Notes: generated from the sequence alone by a model not told the origin. A DNA stretch of 7,456 nt from Candidatus Acetothermia bacterium (GCA_003535305.1 DOHL01000128.1:3317-10772); one strand, 5' to 3'. Shown: positions 1 to 6,478, counted from the first letter of the stretch. Numbers and translations: made by a program.

Positions 1-17
1 TCCAAGGCTCTGTGCCG
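1..17 (-). repeat. R1 repeat copy a, cut by window edge
   Basis: Seventeen bases identical to the R1 word (TCCAAGGCTCTGTGCCG on the plus strand). It begins one base beyond the TGA stop of the purN-purC fusion, so it lies just downstream of the gene. Its left end is cut off by the window. It sits 40 bp from the diverged copy b. Confidence 0.8.
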
Positions 18-2006
18 TCATAGCGACTCCTCCTCTTTATTCGAAGGTTCTGTACCGCCTATCGCAGCGAGCAGTTCCGTAAGCGAGCGAGCGGAGAACC
101 ATTGTCGATCTAAATACCTATTAGCTACTGCACGATAGACCTCTGCGTAGAGCGCCCGCAGACGGGAGGGCAGGGGAGCGGGAGCACGTGAACAGCGTTG
201 TTGCCATTCCAAGGCTCTGTGCCGCTCTTCCGGTCTATTACCCCAAGCATTCTTTGCTCTTTTTACTTCTTCGACCCAAAGCGGGTCGTGTTGGACATAG
301 TGCTGGCGTAAAAGTTCCTTGCTTACCGGTGCGTCATTCCAAGGCTCTGTGCCGCCCTTGAAGTGGAAGCGATTTTCATCTGGAGTTCCCAGAAGATCGC
401 AGACGATGAGACGGCCGTTACAAGAGGCAAATTCCAGTTTTCCATCTGCGATAGTGAGCCCTTGCGCCTCTGCTTGGGCAGCGAGTAGTTTTCCTGCAGC
501 GAGTGTAATCTCCTCCATCCGAGCGAGGGCTGACTCGCCTAATCCGGAGATACGGAGAGCCTCCGCGCGATCAACGAACCGGTCGATACCTTCTAATTTG
601 GTGAATAATTCCACTCGTGGTTGAGGCAATGCAACACTCTCGTTCGGCCATCCCGAATAATTGAGACCTAACTCGCGCGGATCATACCGCATGCGCAGCG
701 ACGCACCAACAGGAACAGAGAAACGATACACTATTTCCAGCGGGATGAGATAGTTTGCTCCGGCTGCAGCGAGATAACGGTGATAATCATACTCTGTGCC
801 GGTCCATACGAGAGGAGGCTTAGACACAACTGTGATCGCCATTCCAAGGCTCTGTGCCGCCCTCTCTGTTGTGTGTTGGGAGAGCATATTACGTGCCTGG
901 TCGTAATTGACGATCTTGTCTTCTATTACCAAACCGCGGTAATGAGTGGCGATGCCGGCGCGTTCCAGTAATTCGAAGTTGTACGCACTCATCAGTGCCA
1001 GGACATTCCCTTTTTCCGGCAGTTGATCGGGCATAGCGCCCCAGTCGAATATTGAATAGTTGTCAGTGAACAGGAAGTTGCCTTCACCGGCTCGTTCTTC
1101 CGCAGGAGCTTGAGTAATGACGAGTTGTTTAACCGATCCGATAATCGTCTTTTCTTCTTTCCCTGCTGCGCGGTCATTCGACCGGAGGTCATTCGATCGG
1201 AGGTCAACGAGATCGGTGAGTGGATAACCAATTGTTCTTTCTTTGCCAAACGCGGTAATACGAGCGGTTTTTCCCTGTCGGTCGATCTTAAAAGCGCCAT
1301 TTGCCAAGCAACGGAGTGTTTCGAGCAATAACGGTAATTCCAACTTTACTTCTGCCTCACGTATTTTGCATGCCAGCGGATTGGTTGTATATTCTGCCTG
1401 CTTGATTTCAGCGAACGAGTGTTTCCGCAATTTGCGGTGCATATCTTCCCATAATGGCGCGAATTCATCTTGATAAATAGGGATGGTAAAATAGGAGAGC
1501 GTCGGACCGGCATCCCACTCCGGTGTTGCCAGATGAATCTGCGCGCCGGCCTGCTGTGCATTCTCCGCGATCAACTGCCAGACCACTTCCTGCCAACTCC
1601 CTTTCGGGCCGCCGGGAGGAGCAGGGTGCAAGTTGAGGAGGTTGTACCGTCGGCATAGCTCGTCACTGACAAAGAACATATAGCCGATGAGCAGGATGGA
1701 GTCAAAGGTATATCCGCTGATTAACGTCATCACCTCTCGGTGGTAAAGTTCCCGCCACCGCGCGCGATCTTTCTTAAATAACCAGGGGCGAGAACGCCGA
1801 GCTGAATGGATAATGATATCGGTTTCCGGAGTAACCAACTCATGGAGACGACCGGCGTTTCCTTCTTCATCTATCGCACGACTGGAGAGGATAAACGGGA
1901 TTTCCGCTTCGATCTCCTTGCTTTGTATCTGGGCCAGTATCTTTTCTACTAATTTGATGCCGCTCTTTCCGCCGAAAGAGCCGAATATTCCGAATCGATA
2001 ACTCAT
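18..2006 (-). CDS. purN-purC: PurN-PurC fusion: GAR formyltransferase-like domain + SAICAR synthase
   Basis: This is a 662-residue protein with two purine enzymes in one chain. Residues 1 to about 265 resemble PurN (GAR + 10-formyl-THF to FGAR). NLHP at 124-128 and the motif ending WDAGP at 164-168 supply the N125, H127 and D165 expected of the formyltransferase catalytic triad. The N-terminal glycine loop (GSFGGKSG, 9-16) is not the usual SG.GSN. Residues 266-285 form a linker with the tandem LRSND repeat. Residues 290 to about 650 are PurC (CAIR + Asp + ATP to SAICAR): TDNYSIFDWG at 314-323, PEKG 330-333, IPLEIVYR 421-428, and LLGTPDENRF 538-547 followed by SKELLR 562-567. The PurC half carries four R1 repeat copies in three reading frames. 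The start is ATG with AGAGG four nt upstream. The stop is TGA at 18-20. It lies 205 nt after purM on the same strand, unlike the packed upstream genes. Both domain calls are by motif. The PurN substrate is inferred from the motifs and the operon. Confidence 0.9.
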   Translation of the reverse strand: MSYRFGIFGSFGGKSGIKLVEKILAQIQSKEIEAEIPFILSSRAIDEEGNAGRLHELVTPETDIIIHSARRSRPWLFKKDRARWRELYHREVMTLISGYTFDSILLIGYMFFVSDELCRRYNLLNLHPAPPGGPKGSWQEVVWQLIAENAQQAGAQIHLATPEWDAGPTLSYFTIPIYQDEFAPLWEDMHRKLRKHSFAEIKQAEYTTNPLACKIREAEVKLELPLLLETLRCLANGAFKIDRQGKTARITAFGKERTIGYPLTDLVDLRSNDLRSNDRAAGKEEKTIIGSVKQLVITQAPAEERAGEGNFLFTDNYSIFDWGAMPDQLPEKGNVLALMSAYNFELLERAGIATHYRGLVIEDKIVNYDQARNMLSQHTTERAAQSLGMAITVVSKPPLVWTGTEYDYHRYLAAAGANYLIPLEIVYRFSVPVGASLRMRYDPRELGLNYSGWPNESVALPQPRVELFTKLEGIDRFVDRAEALRISGLGESALARMEEITLAAGKLLAAQAEAQGLTIADGKLEFASCNGRLIVCDLLGTPDENRFHFKGGTEPWNDAPVSKELLRQHYVQHDPLWVEEVKRAKNAWGNRPEERHRALEWQQRCSRAPAPLPSRLRALYAEVYRAVANRYLDRQWFSARSLTELLAAIGGTEPSNKEEESL
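39..57 (-). repeat. R1 repeat copy b, diverged
   Basis: ATTCGAAGGTTCTGTACCG on the plus strand matches the R1 word at 16 of 19 positions. It encodes GGTEPSN at residues 650-656 of the fusion protein, in the same frame as copy d (GGTEPWN). It makes up part of the last 13 residues, so the natural PurC C-terminus may have been extended or replaced by repeat sequence. Confidence 0.65.
203..224 (-). repeat. R1 repeat copy c, read as RHRALEW
   Basis: Contains the exact 20-mer CATTCCAAGGCTCTGTGCCG at 205-224. Two extra bases on the left (GC) are also shared with copy e. On the coding strand the GGCACA start of the word falls in codon position 2, giving RHRALEW at residues 595-601 of the fusion protein. 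This lies in a variable stretch between the PurC core and the C-terminal helices. Confidence 0.9.
335..357 (-). repeat. R1 repeat copy d, read as GGTEPWN
   Basis: Contains the exact R1 20-mer at 335-354, plus three more bases (CCC) shared with copy e. GGCACA begins at codon position 1, giving GGTEPWN at residues 551-557. It lies directly between the conserved GTPDENRF segment and SKELLR of PurC, where the family normally tolerates loops. Confidence 0.9.
838..862 (-). repeat. R1 repeat copy e, read as AAQSLGMA
   Basis: Contains the exact R1 20-mer at 840-859, with flanks matching copy c on the left and copy d on the right. It is therefore the longest version seen. GGCACA begins at codon position 3, giving AAQSLGMA at residues 383-390, between the N-terminal and central parts of the PurC domain. 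Confidence 0.9.
1172..1210 (-). repeat. R2 tandem repeat at the PurN-PurC junction
   Basis: Two 15-bp units (GGTCATTCGACCGGA at 1172-1186 and GGTCATTCGATCGGA at 1187-1201), then a partial third (GGTCA, 1202-1206). They differ by one base. On the coding strand they give LRSND twice after LVD (residues 266-278), which is the linker between the two enzyme domains. Each unit contains short GGTC/GACC palindromes. A copy in opposite orientation lies at 2056-2078. Confidence 0.9.
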
Positions 2007-2010
2007 AATT

Positions 2011-2015
2011 CCTCT
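2011..2015 (-). promoter_or_regulatory. Ribosome binding site of purN-purC
   Basis: AGAGG on the minus strand, four nt before the ATG at 2006-2004. It supports this start; the protein begins directly with the Rossmann-like strand of the formyltransferase domain. Confidence 0.6.
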
Positions 2016-2055
2016 TATATTTGTTTAGCTGCAAGTGTTATGTCAAGTGTAAACG

Positions 2056-2078
2056 TCGTTGACCTCCGGTCGAATGAC
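2056..2078 (+). repeat. R2 copy in inverted orientation
   Basis: Twenty-three bases match, at 22 of 23 positions, the reverse complement of 1188-1210 at the PurN-PurC junction. Core on the plus strand: GACCTCCGGTCGAATGAC. It lies 50 nt upstream of the fusion gene's start. With the junction copy it brackets the PurN-coding segment as an inverted pair. Confidence 0.9.
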
Positions 2079-2086
2079 GAGATAAT

Positions 2087-2161
2087 AACCCAAAGCCCAA
2101 AAAACTTCTTTCCTTTCCTTGATCTTAACCCAAAACCCAAAACTCATAACTCAAAACTTTC
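2087..2161. repeat. Degenerate heptamer repeats (AACCCAA type)
   Basis: Two clusters of 7-bp units are visible on the plus strand. The first is AACCCAA-AGCCCAA at 2087-2100. The second is AACCCAA-AACCCAA-AACTCAT-AACTCAA-AACTTTC at 2127-2161. The period of seven is kept while the motif drifts. Bases 2101-2126 between them are pyrimidine-rich, without clear units. Confidence 0.75.
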
Positions 2162-2179
2162 CTTCTCCTCTTCCCTCTT

Positions 2180-2207
2180 ACCCATCACCCATTACCCATT
2201 ACCCCTT
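2180..2207. repeat. Heptamer repeat, four units (ACCCATT type)
   Basis: Four consecutive 7-bp units on the plus strand: ACCCATC, ACCCATT, ACCCATT, ACCCCTT. It ends five bases from the purM stop codon. The style resembles the short tandemly repeated heptanucleotides known from cyanobacteria, but these occur in many lineages and do not fix the taxonomy. Confidence 0.8.
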
Positions 2208-2211
2208 ATGT

Positions 2212-3321
2212 TTAGAGGGGGTACTCCAGTAACGCCTTCTCGATCCCCTTGCTTCTGATCCTGATCACTCCGCCAACGCTGATTCTTCCTGCTGTTTGGG
2301 CCTTTACTCCTTGCTCATGGGCAAAGGCAAGGACTGCTTCTGGTTCGTCAGTTATAATTAAATGTGCCTGCCCCATGTTCCACACTGTATATGCCTCTTT
2401 GTCAGAGATTTCTCCCCATTTCTGCAGCGCCGGGAACTCCGGTTGCGGAGCAAAGAGATTGTCTATTTCCGCTCCCAGCCCGGTCTTGCGTAGGAGACGC
2501 GCCAGGTTGCCGGGGATGCCGCCACCGGTGATATGGACAATTCCCTCTATCTGTGCCCGTGGTTCGCTGTGATAACCGCTCCACAGATCGACAAGGAATG
2601 GAGTTAAGATCAGAGACGGCGTAAGGAGCTTTTCTCCCCAAGTAGTGCTGCAGAACGGTTGCTGTATCCAATCAACACCGAACCGCTCTTTGAGGATCGC
2701 CTGTGCCAGGGTTAGTCCGTTTGACCTGATTCCATGGCCGGCAACAGCGATGATTGTGCTCTCCGGCTTTATTCTCGTTCCATCGAGTAATTTTTCTTTG
2801 GCGGCGATTCCAACCAGATCGGCGTTCCAGATGTAGGGAGCATCACTGTATCCGCATACTTGTTCCGGAAGTTGAGCGATTTCCCCTCCGACCATGGCGA
2901 TCCGTGCTATGCGGCAACTGTCGATCAATCCAGTGAAGAGTTCGGTGACTAATTTGGGATCAGCAACGGCGACGTCCAGAGAATTGGTGGCTGCAAACGG
3001 TTCAGCCCCGATCGCGGCAGCATCATCTGCGACCATGGCGATTAGATCATGTGCCACTGACTTATGCCGCCCTAATCGTTGGGCGATCAATACCTTGCTT
3101 CCCACTCCATCGCTGTTCTTTACCAGGTAGCCGTCAGCGTTGTCGATGCAGATCGGTCCTGATGTCCCATCAGAAAAAGAGACTGGCTCGCCGAACCGGC
3201 CTTTACGGAAGGCAAAAGTGGCCGTTGCCGCACGGTAAGCGATCTGTGAGCAGAGATCACCTGCGTTCTGCGCCGCCTCTCCTCCGGGGTAACGGATGCG
3301 CCGCTGACTGGATTTGCTCAT
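2212..3321 (-). CDS. purM: Phosphoribosylformylglycinamidine cyclo-ligase (AIR synthase), PurM
   Basis: 369 residues, close to the usual 330-350. PurM closes the imidazole ring of FGAM with ATP to give AIR, in the cytoplasm. It belongs to the same ATP-grasp-unrelated fold family as PurL. Seen motifs: NSDGVGSKV at 69-77 (family DGVGTK), HDLIAMVADDAAAIGAEP at 91-108 (family HD...M..ND....GAEP), MVGGEIAQLP 143-152 (family IGGETAEMP), HGIRSNGLTL 196-205 and HITGGGIPGNLARLL 263-277. The latter part has NMGQAHLII where most relatives have NMGIG. The N-terminus (RYPGGEAAQNAGD) replaces the usual Y..AGVD..AGD, so the protein is a divergent but convincing PurM. ATG overlaps the purQ stop in ATGA, preceded by AGGAG five nt upstream, so translation is probably coupled to purQ. 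Confidence 0.95.
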   Translation of the reverse strand: MSKSSQRRIRYPGGEAAQNAGDLCSQIAYRAATATFAFRKGRFGEPVSFSDGTSGPICIDNADGYLVKNSDGVGSKVLIAQRLGRHKSVAHDLIAMVADDAAAIGAEPFAATNSLDVAVADPKLVTELFTGLIDSCRIARIAMVGGEIAQLPEQVCGYSDAPYIWNADLVGIAAKEKLLDGTRIKPESTIIAVAGHGIRSNGLTLAQAILKERFGVDWIQQPFCSTTWGEKLLTPSLILTPFLVDLWSGYHSEPRAQIEGIVHITGGGIPGNLARLLRKTGLGAEIDNLFAPQPEFPALQKWGEISDKEAYTVWNMGQAHLIITDEPEAVLAFAHEQGVKAQTAGRISVGGVIRIRSKGIEKALLEYPL

Positions 3322-4127
3322 CGTCTCTCCTGAAGGTAGGCAGCCATTCCGGCAAAGAGAGCATAGCCCGACCCATGGCGCTGCTCTTTCTGCCGGCGTG
3401 TCCAGCCGGCTTGTTGATACCAGTAAAAGGCCCGTTCAGGATGGGGCATGATCCCCAGCACGTTTCCTTGTTGATTCCCTAATCCGGCGATATCGCTCAG
3501 CGAACCATTGGGATTGTATGGATATTCGGCCGTTGCCGACGGGCCGTGCACAGTAATTGTGCATGGTGGGCCAACATAGCGAAAGGCGACCTGCCCTGTT
3601 GTAGTTATCTCCTCCAATATCTTTGCAGAAGCGACGAACCTCCCTTCAGCATGGGCTGCCGGCAGCTCCAGAATCTCTCCTTGCTTTAATCCACGCGTGA
3701 AGAGATTTGTTTGCTCACAGCGCAACAAGACAGTACGACACTCAAACCGCGCTGAGCTGTTACGGGTCAATATGGCGGTCGGCTCTGGGGTCTCTTTGCT
3801 GTCCTTGCAGTCAGGCAAAACTCCCAGTTCGACTAATATCTGGAATCCGTTACAAATGCCGAGAACAGGCCAACCATTTGTAATGAACGAACGTAGATCA
3901 GCCAAAAGCGGCCGCAGGTACGCAGCAAAGATCGCCCCGCTGCGGACATAATCACCGGCAGAGAAGCCGCCGGGGATGACCAGCCCTTTAAACTGATGCA
4001 AAGAATACTTGTGAGTAATGAGTTCGCGGACAGTGACTATATGCGGTGTCAGCCCTACTGCGGTCAAACAGTGGCTCGTTTCAGCCTCGTTGTTCGTCCC
4101 CTCCATAACTAAGACGCAGATATCCAT
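3318..4127 (-). CDS. purQ: FGAM synthase glutaminase subunit, PurQ
   Basis: 269 residues, a class I glutamine amidotransferase that supplies ammonia from glutamine to PurL in the PurS/PurL/PurQ complex. The nucleophile is C92 in GICNGFQ. H229 and E231 in MPHPER complete the triad. GGFSAGDYVRSGA at 53-65 and AHAEGRF 158-164 are standard PurQ signatures. The length is longer than the roughly 225 residues of Bacillus-type PurQ and nearer to archaeal and other longer forms, with added sequence around 103-120 and 237-255. ATG at 4127 overlaps the 3' end of purL by 19 nt, and AGGAGG precedes it by four nt. The stop overlaps the purM start. Confidence 0.96.
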   Translation of the reverse strand: MDICVLVMEGTNNEAETSHCLTAVGLTPHIVTVRELITHKYSLHQFKGLVIPGGFSAGDYVRSGAIFAAYLRPLLADLRSFITNGWPVLGICNGFQILVELGVLPDCKDSKETPEPTAILTRNSSARFECRTVLLRCEQTNLFTRGLKQGEILELPAAHAEGRFVASAKILEEITTTGQVAFRYVGPPCTITVHGPSATAEYPYNPNGSLSDIAGLGNQQGNVLGIMPHPERAFYWYQQAGWTRRQKEQRHGSGYALFAGMAAYLQERR

Positions 4128-6478
4128 CTTTCCTCCTGGAAGTGCTTGGATAAACCTTGTTCCCAGACTGCACGGGCGTCAGCGATTATTATGTCGATCA
4201 ATGGAACACCATTGTCATTGATCTGAATCCTCTCTCCGCCGGTCGTTCCCAGCTGGTAGACCGGGCAATCACGAAATAGGGCACGAAAATTCGCTTCTTG
4301 GTGCGACGGTACTTCAACGATAAATCGCGAATTGGATTCAGAGAAGAGCTTGCTGTCAGCGCGGAGACCATTTAATAATTGTAGATCGACCCGACAACCG
4401 ATACCACCGCCGAAAGTAAGTTCGGCCAAGCAGACTCCGATACCACCGGCAGAGAGATCGTGTGCTGCTACAATGACCTTCTCTGATGCTCCACGAGCCA
4501 TTGCAGTGTAATTAGCTTGTAATTGAACTGGATCAACACGCGGGACATCCCCTTCTTCTTTGCCTAACAGTGCAAAATATTCTGAACCGGCCAGTTCATC
4601 TTCGGTTCGGCCGATTACAAAGAGCAGATTCCCTTCTCCTTTCAGATCGGCAGTCAGGGCAGTGCGGATATCCTCAATTATCCCGATTCCCAGTAAAGTA
4701 GGAGTGGGAACGATCGAGCCGATATCTGTTTCATTGTACAGGCTTACATTGCCACTGATGAACGGGAGACCGAGCGCACGGGCGACAAAGTTTAATCCGC
4801 GACAGCTCTGTTCAAATTCTTCCATTCGCTGAGGCACGGTAGGATCACCCATGCAGAGGCAATCAGCCAGACTATGCGGAACAGCGCCGGCCGCGGCCAA
4901 GTTGCGACAGACTTCATCGACTGCTGTTGCTGCTCCCCAGAAGGGATTCTGCGCCGTGAATTGCGGAGTCACATCACATGTCAATGCCAACCCAATATAC
5001 GAATCACTGAGCGGCTTGATGATCACCGCATCAGCGGGAGAGCTCGTTATCAGTCGGCCTTGCAACGGTTTGGTGATCGTACGTGCTCCGACCTCATAGT
5101 CATACTGACGGATAACGAACGCACGGCTGGCGATATTCTCTGCTGCGAGGAGTTGGAGGAGAATTTCGTTATAGTCGGACGGCTCAGGGAAAGACTTGCA
5201 ATGCGATGGAGCTCTCCTGTCTTGTTTTATCTCTTTTCCTGGGGATGAAAGGACGGATCGATCTTCTCTTGCTGTATTGACATCTTGGCGTGCCAACTGT
5301 GGTGGTGTTGTAAGAAATTGGCCATCCATACGGGCGAGTTCTGTTTCATGATGGGTGACGATGACAACACGTTCCGCTATCACTTTGCCGATTGGGTGGA
5401 ACTCCACCTGCCAGCGCTGGAATATCGTTGCTATCTTGTCCAGATTCTGCGGAGCAACGGCGATGAGCATCCGTTCCTGAGATTCAGAGACCCATATCTC
5501 CCACGGTTTCATCTCCTCGCGGCGATGGACAGCAGCAAGATCGATCCTTGCTCCCAGCTTGGCAGCGCCGACTATCTCAGTAACAGCGCAGGAGAGTCCT
5601 CCTCCCCCTAAATCTTTCATTCCAGTGATCAGGCGTTGCTTATTCGCTTCCAAACAGGCATGGATGAGCGGTTCTTCTACAATCGGGTCTCCCAATTGGA
5701 CAGCGGAGCGATCCTTGCTTTCACTCTCTTGCGACAGATTGGCTGAAGCGAATGTAACGCCGTGAATTCCGTCTCTTCCTGTTTTCCCGCCGGCAAGGAC
5801 CAGAATATCGTTGATATTGGAGGCACGGCTGCGAACGATTTCTTCACGCCGAGCCACTCCGATGCAACCGACATTAACGAGGCAATTGGACAGATAGCTG
5901 GGATGGAAAGCGATCATGCCGGCGCAGGTTGGTATTCCCATCCGATTACCATAATCAGAAATTCCTTCCACAACACGGTTTAGCAAATAGCGAGGTGTTT
6001 TAACGCCGGTTGTGACCTCCTCTGTCGGAGTCTTGGGAGAGGCAAAGAAGAGGCCGTCGATGAGCGCGATCGGTAATGCCCCCATACAGAGGACATCCCT
6101 GATTACTCCACCTACGCCGGTCGCTGCTCCACCATAGGGCTCGATCGCTGAAGGGTGGTTATGCGATTCCAGCGCCACAACATAAACATGTTCATCGTCC
6201 AGACCTACCACGCCTGCATCCTCTGACAAGAGAACTTCAGTTTTGGTGGGAATATCGATGATCCAGCGACGCAGCAGCGGAAGCGAGGTTTTATAGGAAC
6301 AATGCTCACTCCACGCCTGTCCCAATGCCTGCAGTTCCAGCTCAGTGGGAAGACGATTGAGCCGGCGGAAATGCTCTTGGATATAGATCATCTCTTCTCT
6401 GTTTAACCCAAGCCCGAGTCGCTGCGAGATTTGCATAAGCGCGGCAACAGAGACCTCTGTATCGATCGCACGGTTCAT
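4109..6478 (-). CDS. purL: FGAM synthase catalytic subunit, PurL (small type)
   Basis: 789 residues. PurL turns FGAR, ATP and ammonia into FGAM. It is the small form that needs separate PurS and PurQ, both encoded beside it. Motifs in the first half: GQAWSEHCSYK 53-63 (catalytic His58), ESHNHPSAIEPYGGAATGVGG 104-124, KDLGGGGLSCA 288-298 and ESQERM 332-337. In the second half: TCDVTPQF at 500-507, the AAGAVP and GNVSLYNET segments (529-534, 576-584), and HDLSAGGIG 673-681. The link between the halves (about 395-435) is rich in charged residues and longer than in the roughly 740-residue Bacillus enzyme, which accounts for most of the extra length. The ATG shares ATGA with the purS stop, and GGAG lies eight nt upstream. 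The stop is TAG. Confidence 0.97.
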   Translation of the reverse strand: MNRAIDTEVSVAALMQISQRLGLGLNREEMIYIQEHFRRLNRLPTELELQALGQAWSEHCSYKTSLPLLRRWIIDIPTKTEVLLSEDAGVVGLDDEHVYVVALESHNHPSAIEPYGGAATGVGGVIRDVLCMGALPIALIDGLFFASPKTPTEEVTTGVKTPRYLLNRVVEGISDYGNRMGIPTCAGMIAFHPSYLSNCLVNVGCIGVARREEIVRSRASNINDILVLAGGKTGRDGIHGVTFASANLSQESESKDRSAVQLGDPIVEEPLIHACLEANKQRLITGMKDLGGGGLSCAVTEIVGAAKLGARIDLAAVHRREEMKPWEIWVSESQERMLIAVAPQNLDKIATIFQRWQVEFHPIGKVIAERVVIVTHHETELARMDGQFLTTPPQLARQDVNTAREDRSVLSSPGKEIKQDRRAPSHCKSFPEPSDYNEILLQLLAAENIASRAFVIRQYDYEVGARTITKPLQGRLITSSPADAVIIKPLSDSYIGLALTCDVTPQFTAQNPFWGAATAVDEVCRNLAAAGAVPHSLADCLCMGDPTVPQRMEEFEQSCRGLNFVARALGLPFISGNVSLYNETDIGSIVPTPTLLGIGIIEDIRTALTADLKGEGNLLFVIGRTEDELAGSEYFALLGKEEGDVPRVDPVQLQANYTAMARGASEKVIVAAHDLSAGGIGVCLAELTFGGGIGCRVDLQLLNGLRADSKLFSESNSRFIVEVPSHQEANFRALFRDCPVYQLGTTGGERIQINDNGVPLIDIIIADARAVWEQGLSKHFQEERWISAS
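4132..4137 (-). promoter_or_regulatory. Ribosome binding site of purQ inside purL
   Basis: A perfect AGGAGG on the minus strand, four nt before the purQ ATG, lying within the last codons of purL. It decides the purQ start and lets ribosomes re-initiate within the 19-nt overlap. Confidence 0.8.

Larger units (their letters stand above)
2007..2211. other. Intergenic spacer rich in repeats between purM and purN-purC
   Basis: 205 nt without a supportable gene, in an operon whose other junctions overlap or nearly touch. From right to left it holds a pyrimidine-rich plus strand, three small clusters of 7-bp direct repeats and one R2 copy. The last bases carry the ribosome binding site of the fusion gene. 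A TTGACA hexamer on the minus strand (2041-2046) could be a -35 box, but no good -10 lies at normal spacing. No hairpin followed by a T-run was found, so transcription probably reads through from purM. Confidence 0.75.

Noticed and set aside
18..20. TGA as a recoded codon, which would extend the fusion protein into R1 copy a
   Set aside because: TGA is the stop of purS and purQ within ATGA overlaps with the next genes, so it works as a stop here.
793..803. CTCTGTGCCG match to the right half of R1
   Set aside because: Only ten bases match, without the CCAAGG part. It encodes GTEYDY of the PurC domain; chance is sufficient.
967..985. ATTCGAAG-like match to R1 copy b
   Set aside because: It encodes AYNFELLE, a conserved PurC segment. 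The match is short and gapped, so it is coincidence.
2017..2046. Possible promoter on the minus strand (TTGACA at 2041-2046, TATAAG near 2017)
   Set aside because: The spacing between the two hexamers is too long (about 21-24 nt), and at 17-18 nt the -10 match is poor. It cannot be supported as a promoter.
2054..2081. R2 hairpin (GACC-TCC-GGTC) as an intrinsic terminator after purM
   Set aside because: The stem is only four base pairs and no T-run follows on the minus strand.
2040..2258. Plus-strand 72-codon open frame across the spacer (begins MSSVNVVDLRSND)
   Set aside because: It consists of R2 and heptamer repeats, then runs into the purM gene on the other strand. It has no recognisable domain.
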